DNA from: Chloroflexota bacterium
Lineage (GTDB): Bacteria; Chloroflexota; Dehalococcoidia; Lucifugimonadales; Australimonadaceae
Length of the DNA: 11,881 bases
Direction of reading: 5' to 3'
Assembly (NCBI GenBank): GCA_028875085.1
Contig: JAPPFU010000159.1
Location: 1-11,881, forward strand
Below, piece after piece: positions 7,070 through 11,881 of the stretch. Each line of letters begins with the position of its first letter. Positions within the stretch are counted from its first letter, which is position 1. Position numbers and translations under genes: made by a program. The notes beneath the pieces are model-generated. The model had not been told where the DNA came from. It saw nothing but the letters and a program-made list of their open reading frames with translations, and searched no databases.

Positions 7070-10000
7070 ATGGAACAAGCCGCCATCACATTGGCGCTGA
7101 GGCGCCGGCTCACTTTGGCGCTGCCGGCGGTCATCGTCGGGACGGCGCTCCTCCTTCGGCTGACAGGCCTCGATTGGGACGGCGGCGCGCTCTACCACCC
7201 GGACGAGCGCTCCATCTTCCTGCGCGCCGACCAGATGCACCGGACGCTGACGGACGCGCCGGGGTGGGAAGCATCGGCCAACCGCGATTTCCCTCTCGAC
7301 GAACCGGGCATTCCGGGCTTAGGGACGCTGCTGGACGCTGAGCGGAGCCCGCTTAACCCGCACTGGTTCCCGTTAGGCAGCGTCATCATCTACATGCTGG
7401 TGGCGGCGCGCTTCCTGCTCGAGCCGTTCATGGAGCAGGTGCGCTTGCAAGACCTGGCCTCCGCCGGGCGGACGCTGGCGGCGCTGGCGGACGTGGGTGC
7501 GGTGGTGATGCTGTACTTGCTGGGGCGGCGGCTGTTCGGGCGGGAGGCGGGCCTGCTGGCGATGGCGCTGGGCGCGTTCGCGGCGATCTCTATCCAGGTT
7601 GCGCACTTCTACCGGCCCGAGCCGTTCGTGGCGCTGCTGGTGTTGCTCGCCTTCTGGCATATGTTGAACGTTACGTCGCGCGGGCGCAGACGCGACCACC
7701 TCGCCCTGGGCGTGATTGTCGGCTTGTCGTTCGCGTTCCGTTCGACGAGCCTGCCGCTGCTCGTTCCGCTGGCGCTGACCTACGGCGCGCTCGTCTATCG
7801 CGCGGTGGCCGACGTGATCGTGGGGTCGAAGCCGTACGAGTTGGGGCGCGTCGCCACACGCGGGGCGATGGCGGCGGCGGCTGCCATCATCGTCTTCGCC
7901 GTGCTCCAACCCTATGCGCTATTGGATTTCGAGAAGTTCGTGGGCGACCAGGGATTCGAGGCGATGGTGGCGCGGATGGCGGGCGTCGTGCCGTACACGG
8001 TGCAGTACGTGGGAGAGCGCTTCACGCTGTATGAAGTGCGCCAGTCTGCCGTGTGGGGGCTGGGTCTGCCGCTGGGAATCGTGGCGTGGACGGGATTGGC
8101 GCTGAGCGTCGCGCGGGTGCTTGGGCGGCGGCGCTGGGGGGCGCCCATCTGGGGAGAAGCGCTGCTGGTCGCGTGGGTTGCGCCCTTCCTGCTAACGCTG
8201 GCGCTGTTCGAGGTCAAGTTCCTGCGCTACCTGACGCCGGTGCTGCCGGTGATGGTGTTGCTAGGCGCGCGCTGGCTTGTTGCGGCGGCGAGATTCGACG
8301 CGCCTCCGAGGTTCGCGCGCTGGCAGCCGCTCGCGCGGCGCGCGGGGGTTGCGGCGGCGGGGTTCGTGTTGCTTGCGACGATGTTCTACGGCGCGGCGTT
8401 CGCGCGCTCCTACAGCGAGCCGCATCCGGCTATCGCAGCATCGGCTTACCTCAACGAGACGGCGGCGCCGGGTGCGTCGGTGCTGACGGACAATCACTGG
8501 GACGAGGGATTCGCGGATCTGGGGCGCTTCCGCGTCGATCAGTTGCGAGTCTACGAGAGCGATACGCCGGCCAAAGCATCGGAGGTGGCGGATCAACTAG
8601 CTGCCGCCGACTACCTCATCGCCTATAGCAACCGCCCGTTCGGGAGCGTGGCGCGCTTGCCGGAGCGCTACCCGTATTCCAGCGCCTACTACCGGTTGCT
8701 CTTCAACGGCGAATTGGGGTTCGAGTTGGAGCGCGCCTTCGAACGCTACCCTACGCTGCTGGGCGTAGCGTTCACGCACGACCCATTCACCCGGGCGGGA
8801 GTTACGGCTCCGGCGTCGCTGCCCGGCGTCGAGGCGGCGCCGCTGACGCTGCGGTTGGGCTACGCGGACGGGAACGTGACGAACTATGACCGTCCCTTGA
8901 CGCTGCTGTGGCGCAACGAGGGGAGGCTGACCGCTCGGGAGATGCTGTCGCGCATCTACGCCGAAGCGGACGAGCCGGGCCCGGAGCGCTTGATGCTCTC
9001 GGAGGCGGCGCTCGCCCGGCAGCGGGCGGGCGGGACGTGGAGCGAGGTTTTCAGCGAGGGGGGCTTGAACGGCGCCGCGCCGTGGCTGGTGTGGCTGCTT
9101 GCGGTTGAGGTCATCTTCGCGCTGGCGTTGCCGCTGGCCTACGCGGTGTTCCGCTGGCTGCCCGACCGGGGGGTGATGCTGGCGCGCCCTTTGGGCTTGC
9201 TGCTGATGGCATGGCTCGTGTGGTTGGGCGCGTCTTACGGCTTGTGGGAGTTCGGCCGGGGGAGCGTCGCGCTGTCGATGGCGGGCGTGGGGTTGCTTTC
9301 GGCGTGGCCGGCGTGGCGTTGGCGCAACGAGTTGCGGGCGCATCTGCGGCGGCGCTGGCGCTACCTGCTGTCGATGGAGGCGTTGTTCCTCGCCGCGTTC
9401 TTCGTTTTCCTAGCCGTGCGCGCGGCCAACCCCGACCTGTGGCATCCGTGGCGGGGGGGCGAGAAGCCGATGGACCTGTCGTACCTGACGGCGGTGGCGC
9501 GGTCGTCGGTCTTTCCGCCCTACGACCCGTGGTACGCGGGAGGGTTCATCAACTACTACTACTTCGGCTTCGTCATCGTGGCGGCGTTGATGCGGCTGAC
9601 GGGCATCGTCCCGGCCATCGCCTACAACCTCGCCGTGCCGTTGTTGTTCGCGCTCACGCTGACGGCGGCGTTCAGCGTCGGACACAACATGGCGGAGGCG
9701 CTGCGGCAGCGGGCGCGGCTGCGCGTGAGCGGGCGGTCGACGCTCGCTGCGGGCGCGGCGGCGATGCTGCTGCTGGGTGTGCTGGGCAACATGGACGGCG
9801 CGGCGCAGCTCGCGCAGGGCGCGTGGGCGTCGCTGAACGGGGAGGCGTTTGGGAGGTTCGACTTCTGGCGTTCCAGCCGCGTGATGGTCGGCCAGATCAG
9901 CATCACGGAGTTTCCGTTCTGGACGTTCCTGTTCGCCGATCTGCACGCGCATATGATTGCCATCCCCTTCGGGTTGCTGGCGGCGGGATGCGCCCTCAAC

Positions 10001-11395
10001 GTTGCGTTGAGCGGACGTTCGCCCGTCGGATTACGGCGCCGCGCGCCCGCGTTGGCGGCGTTGGCGATGACGGTGGGCGCGCTAGCGGCCATCAACACGT
10101 GGGACGTTGCTCCCTACGGCCTGCTGGCGCTGGCGGCTATCGGCATCATGGCGGTTACGATGCGCGGCGGAGCGGACATGTTCTCCGTTGCGGCGCGATG
10201 GTTGGCGGTCGGCGCCGTCTTCTGGGCGGCGGTCTATCTGCTGTGGCTGCCCTACCACCAGCACTATGAGGCGCCCTTCGGCGGGCTGCGGATGAGCCAG
10301 TGGCAGACCGTGCTATGGCACTATCTGGCCATCCACGCGCTGCTGCTGTTCGCGGCGGGTTCGTGGCTGGCGGTCGAGGCGCGTCGACGGCTGCGCCCAG
10401 GGGCGCGCATGGTGGCGGCGGGCGTGGCGCTGCTCCTCGCCGTCGTACTGGCCGCCGCGGCTTCGGACGCCGTGCGTCCGTGGACGACGGCGATGCTGCT
10501 GTGGCTGATAGGCCTTGCGGCGTTTGCGCTCGGCTTGTGGTGGTTGACGCGCCGCCGCAGACCGGAAGCGCCTGCGCATCTGATGCTGCTTGCGATGCTC
10601 GGTGTTGCTTTGGGCGTGGGCGTGGGCGTCGACATGGTCACCGTCATGCCTGACATCGACCGGATGAACACGGTGTTCAAACTGTACATAGGCGCGTGGG
10701 CGCTGTTCGCTCTGGTGGGAGGCGTGGGGTTGTGGGCGGTGTGGGCGGGCGGCGCGCTGCATTTCCGCCGTGCGGCGGTCATCGCGTGGGCGTGCGTGCT
10801 GGCGCTGCTTGTGCTCTCGGCGTCGGTCTATCCGGTGCTGGGGACGCGGGCGCGGCTGGCGGACCGCTTCGGGCCGACGGCGCTGACGCTGGACGGGACG
10901 GCGTTCCAGCGTGAGTACGCCTACACCGACCCGGGGCCGGACGGTTCGGCGAGCCACCCTGACGCGCGTTATGACCTGGCGCACGACGCGGAGGCGCTGG
11001 AGTTCCTGCGGCGCGAGGTTGAGGGCTCGCCGGTAGTGCTGGAGGCGGTTACGGCGACCTATCGGTGGACGCCGCGCGTCGCCGTCTACACGGGCTTGCC
11101 CGTGGTCGTCGGATGGGAGTGGCACCAGGCGCAGCAGCGCGGGGCGGGCGGCGCCGATCCGCGCAACGTGCGGCGGCGCATCCAAGACGTGCGCACGATG
11201 TACGGGACGACGGACGCGGCGCTGGCGCTGCGGCTGATGGAGCGCTACGGGGTGGAATACGTGTACGTCGGGCCGGTGGAGCGGCTCTACTTCGCGGCGG
11301 AGGGGCTGGCGAAGTTCGAGGCGATGGTCGGCTCGGCGTTGGAGCGCGTGTATGACAGCGGGAGCGTGGTCATCTATCGGACGGCGGCGCAGTAG
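7070..11395 (+). CDS. Giant membrane protein: GT-C/PMT-like half fused to YYY (DUF2298) half
   Basis: This 1441-residue polytopic protein has two modules. Residues 1-660 resemble GT-C glycosyltransferases (GT39/PMT-like), which use lipid-linked sugars outside the membrane. A helix is followed by a first outer loop with HPDE (D45, E46, the expected catalytic acidic pair), then YRPE (181-184). Many helices run to about 445, then an outer alpha/beta region (465-620) follows. Residues 670-1441 are the Chlor_Arch_YYY/DUF2298 family, function unknown: INYYYFGF (827-834, the name-giving motif), FADLHAH (955-961), DRMNTVFK (1197-1204) and WEWHQ (1349-1353). It ends in an outer domain containing RYGVEYVYVG (1392-1401). 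Known single-copy YYY proteins are about 700-900 residues, so the extra length is the N-terminal enzyme-like half. A role in glycosylating surface proteins or envelope polymers is inferred. The ATG lacks a ribosome binding site; no better start is seen nearby. Confidence 0.85.
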   Translation: MEQAAITLALRRRLTLALPAVIVGTALLLRLTGLDWDGGALYHPDERSIFLRADQMHRTLTDAPGWEASANRDFPLDEPGIPGLGTLLDAERSPLNPHWFPLGSVIIYMLVAARFLLEPFMEQVRLQDLASAGRTLAALADVGAVVMLYLLGRRLFGREAGLLAMALGAFAAISIQVAHFYRPEPFVALLVLLAFWHMLNVTSRGRRRDHLALGVIVGLSFAFRSTSLPLLVPLALTYGALVYRAVADVIVGSKPYELGRVATRGAMAAAAAIIVFAVLQPYALLDFEKFVGDQGFEAMVARMAGVVPYTVQYVGERFTLYEVRQSAVWGLGLPLGIVAWTGLALSVARVLGRRRWGAPIWGEALLVAWVAPFLLTLALFEVKFLRYLTPVLPVMVLLGARWLVAAARFDAPPRFARWQPLARRAGVAAAGFVLLATMFYGAAFARSYSEPHPAIAASAYLNETAAPGASVLTDNHWDEGFADLGRFRVDQLRVYESDTPAKASEVADQLAAADYLIAYSNRPFGSVARLPERYPYSSAYYRLLFNGELGFELERAFERYPTLLGVAFTHDPFTRAGVTAPASLPGVEAAPLTLRLGYADGNVTNYDRPLTLLWRNEGRLTAREMLSRIYAEADEPGPERLMLSEAALARQRAGGTWSEVFSEGGLNGAAPWLVWLLAVEVIFALALPLAYAVFRWLPDRGVMLARPLGLLLMAWLVWLGASYGLWEFGRGSVALSMAGVGLLSAWPAWRWRNELRAHLRRRWRYLLSMEALFLAAFFVFLAVRAANPDLWHPWRGGEKPMDLSYLTAVARSSVFPPYDPWYAGGFINYYYFGFVIVAALMRLTGIVPAIAYNLAVPLLFALTLTAAFSVGHNMAEALRQRARLRVSGRSTLAAGAAAMLLLGVLGNMDGAAQLAQGAWASLNGEAFGRFDFWRSSRVMVGQISITEFPFWTFLFADLHAHMIAIPFGLLAAGCALNVALSGRSPVGLRRRAPALAALAMTVGALAAINTWDVAPYGLLALAAIGIMAVTMRGGADMFSVAARWLAVGAVFWAAVYLLWLPYHQHYEAPFGGLRMSQWQTVLWHYLAIHALLLFAAGSWLAVEARRRLRPGARMVAAGVALLLAVVLAAAASDAVRPWTTAMLLWLIGLAAFALGLWWLTRRRRPEAPAHLMLLAMLGVALGVGVGVDMVTVMPDIDRMNTVFKLYIGAWALFALVGGVGLWAVWAGGALHFRRAAVIAWACVLALLVLSASVYPVLGTRARLADRFGPTALTLDGTAFQREYAYTDPGPDGSASHPDARYDLAHDAEALEFLRREVEGSPVVLEAVTATYRWTPRVAVYTGLPVVVGWEWHQAQQRGAGGADPRNVRRRIQDVRTMYGTTDAALALRLMERYGVEYVYVGPVERLYFAAEGLAKFEAMVGSALERVYDSGSVVIYRTAAQ

Positions 11396-11430
11396 CGCGT
11401 TTACGCTCGCGCAAGGCAGTGCTAGGGTAG

Positions 11431-11464
11431 AAGGGGGAAGGCATCCCGCGCAGGCCGCGCGGGA
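11431..11464 (+). promoter_or_regulatory. Distant ribosome binding site followed by a GC-rich hairpin
   Basis: AAGGGGG (11431-11437) is identical to the ribosome binding site of the first gene, but it lies 35 bases before the ATG at 11473. Between them an 8-bp perfect stem, TCCCGCGC (11444-11451) with GCGCGGGA (11457-11464), has a 5-base loop. If folded, the stem would bring the site to about 14 effective bases from the ATG. No ATG, GTG or TTG in frame lies between the site and 11473. A weak TTTACG-N17-TAGGGT promoter match (11400-11428) would begin the transcript inside this site, so co-transcription from 7070-11395 looks more likely. Confidence 0.35.
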
Positions 11465-11472
11465 CGGCGCGC

Positions 11473-11790
11473 ATGTTCATACAAGACCTGCGGGACATAC
11501 TCATCAGCGTCTACCTTGTGGCGGGCATCCTGCTGACGCTAGTGCTCATCGTCGCCGTGGCGGTGCTTGTCTTCGCCTTGCGCGGCCTCATCAGAGCGGC
11601 GCGCCGTCCGCTGGACAACCTGGGCGAAGTTACGGACGCCGCAGTCGAGCACATTGCCAAGCCGTTGCGCGAGGGGATGTCGATGGGCAGCGTGCTGGGA
11701 GGGAGCGCGGGTTTCCTGACGGGCTTCGCCAACGCCTTCTATGGCCGATTCCGCAATCGCGGCGGCAAGGGTGGCCAGAAGAAGGACTAG
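11473..11790 (+). CDS. Small single-span membrane protein of unknown function
   Basis: I do not recognise the family of this 105-residue protein. Residues 1-9 are a short polar head. Residues 10-37 form one long, very hydrophobic helix. A basic patch (RGLIRAARR, 37-45) follows, suggesting the C-terminus is cytoplasmic by the positive-inside rule. Residues 46-68 look like a soluble helix (LDNLGEVTDAAVEHIAKPL). Residues 69-91 are Gly/Ser/Phe-rich and moderately hydrophobic, perhaps amphipathic or re-entrant. The tail is strongly basic (RFRNRGGKGGQKKD). The gene follows the giant membrane protein after 77 bases on the same strand, so the two may share a transcript. Regular protein-like composition and codon use support it as a real gene, though its ribosome binding site is unusually far away. 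Confidence 0.7.
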   Translation: MFIQDLRDILISVYLVAGILLTLVLIVAVAVLVFALRGLIRAARRPLDNLGEVTDAAVEHIAKPLREGMSMGSVLGGSAGFLTGFANAFYGRFRNRGGKGGQKKD

Positions 11791-11881
11791 CCGCGGAAGC
11801 GCGGGTAGGAGCCGAAGACCTTCAGCAGGGAGACGGAGCGGCGGATGTTGTCCAGGGCCTCTGCGACCTCCGGGTCTGTGC
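11787..11881 (-). CDS. pheA: Prephenate dehydratase, C-terminal end (partial)
   Basis: Only the last 30 codons lie in the window; the gene runs off the right edge. The minus strand reads TDPEVAEALDNIRRSVSLL followed by KVFGSYPRFRG and a TAG stop. This matches the end of the regulatory ACT domain of prephenate dehydratase, whose family ending is typically DP-x-V-x-x-AL-x-x-L followed by a LKVLGSYPR-like motif. The enzyme converts prephenate to phenylpyruvate in phenylalanine synthesis, and the ACT domain binds phenylalanine for feedback inhibition. The stop codon overlaps that of the convergent small membrane protein. The identification rests on this short tail alone. Confidence 0.8.
   Translation of the reverse strand, partial: TDPEVAEALDNIRRSVSLLKVFGSYPRFRG

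Noticed and set aside
11395..11412. Short GCGCG / CGCGC repeat after the giant membrane-protein gene
   Set aside because: A 5-bp stem in this GC-rich context is expected by chance, and it has no T-run.
1..11881. Search for CRISPR arrays, insertion sequences, tRNA or rRNA genes, att sites and defence modules
   Set aside because: I saw no regularly spaced repeats, transposase or integrase motifs, cloverleaf sequences or known defence domains.

Overview
This is an ordinary-looking chromosomal stretch of a GC-rich bacterium, most likely a Chloroflexota member of the Dehalococcoidia/SAR202 type. The main evidence is a giant membrane protein with a YYY (DUF2298, Chlor_Arch_YYY) module, a family known mainly from Chloroflexi and some Archaea. 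A secreted surface protein with GxNL repeats also fits, as far as I recall such proteins. A heme A synthase points to an aerobic cell with an aa3-type terminal oxidase. The taxonomy is inferred; there is no rRNA or phylogenetic marker in the window.

Layout, left to right: (1) 1-262 is non-coding, with a good promoter and a long structured leader. It drives a 987-residue exported, cysteine-free, Ig-like-domain surface protein (263-3226), closed by a strong hairpin terminator (3260-3290). (2) A heme A synthase, ctaA/COX15 family (3386-4306, +), converges with an amidase-signature hydrolase (4320-5846, -); only 13 bases separate the stops. (3) A 159-base divergent intergenic region (5847-6005) carries the promoters of the amidase and of gap, a type I glyceraldehyde-3-phosphate dehydrogenase (6006-7016, +). 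(4) A 1441-residue membrane protein (7070-11395, +) fuses a GT-C/PMT-like glycosyltransferase half to a DUF2298 half and appears to be expressed without a Shine-Dalgarno sequence. (5) A 105-residue single-span membrane protein of unknown function (11473-11790, +) shares a CTAG stop palindrome with the convergent 3' end of a prephenate dehydratase gene (pheA, 11787 to the window edge, -).

The genes do not form one pathway. The surface protein, the GT-C/YYY fusion and the small membrane protein are all cell-envelope genes; gap, ctaA and pheA are housekeeping metabolism. I saw no mobile element, CRISPR array, tRNA, rRNA or defence module. The points most worth a second look are the double-module GT-C/YYY protein and the translation-initiation regions: a possibly leaderless gene, a Shine-Dalgarno in a hairpin loop, and a Shine-Dalgarno separated from its ATG by a hairpin.
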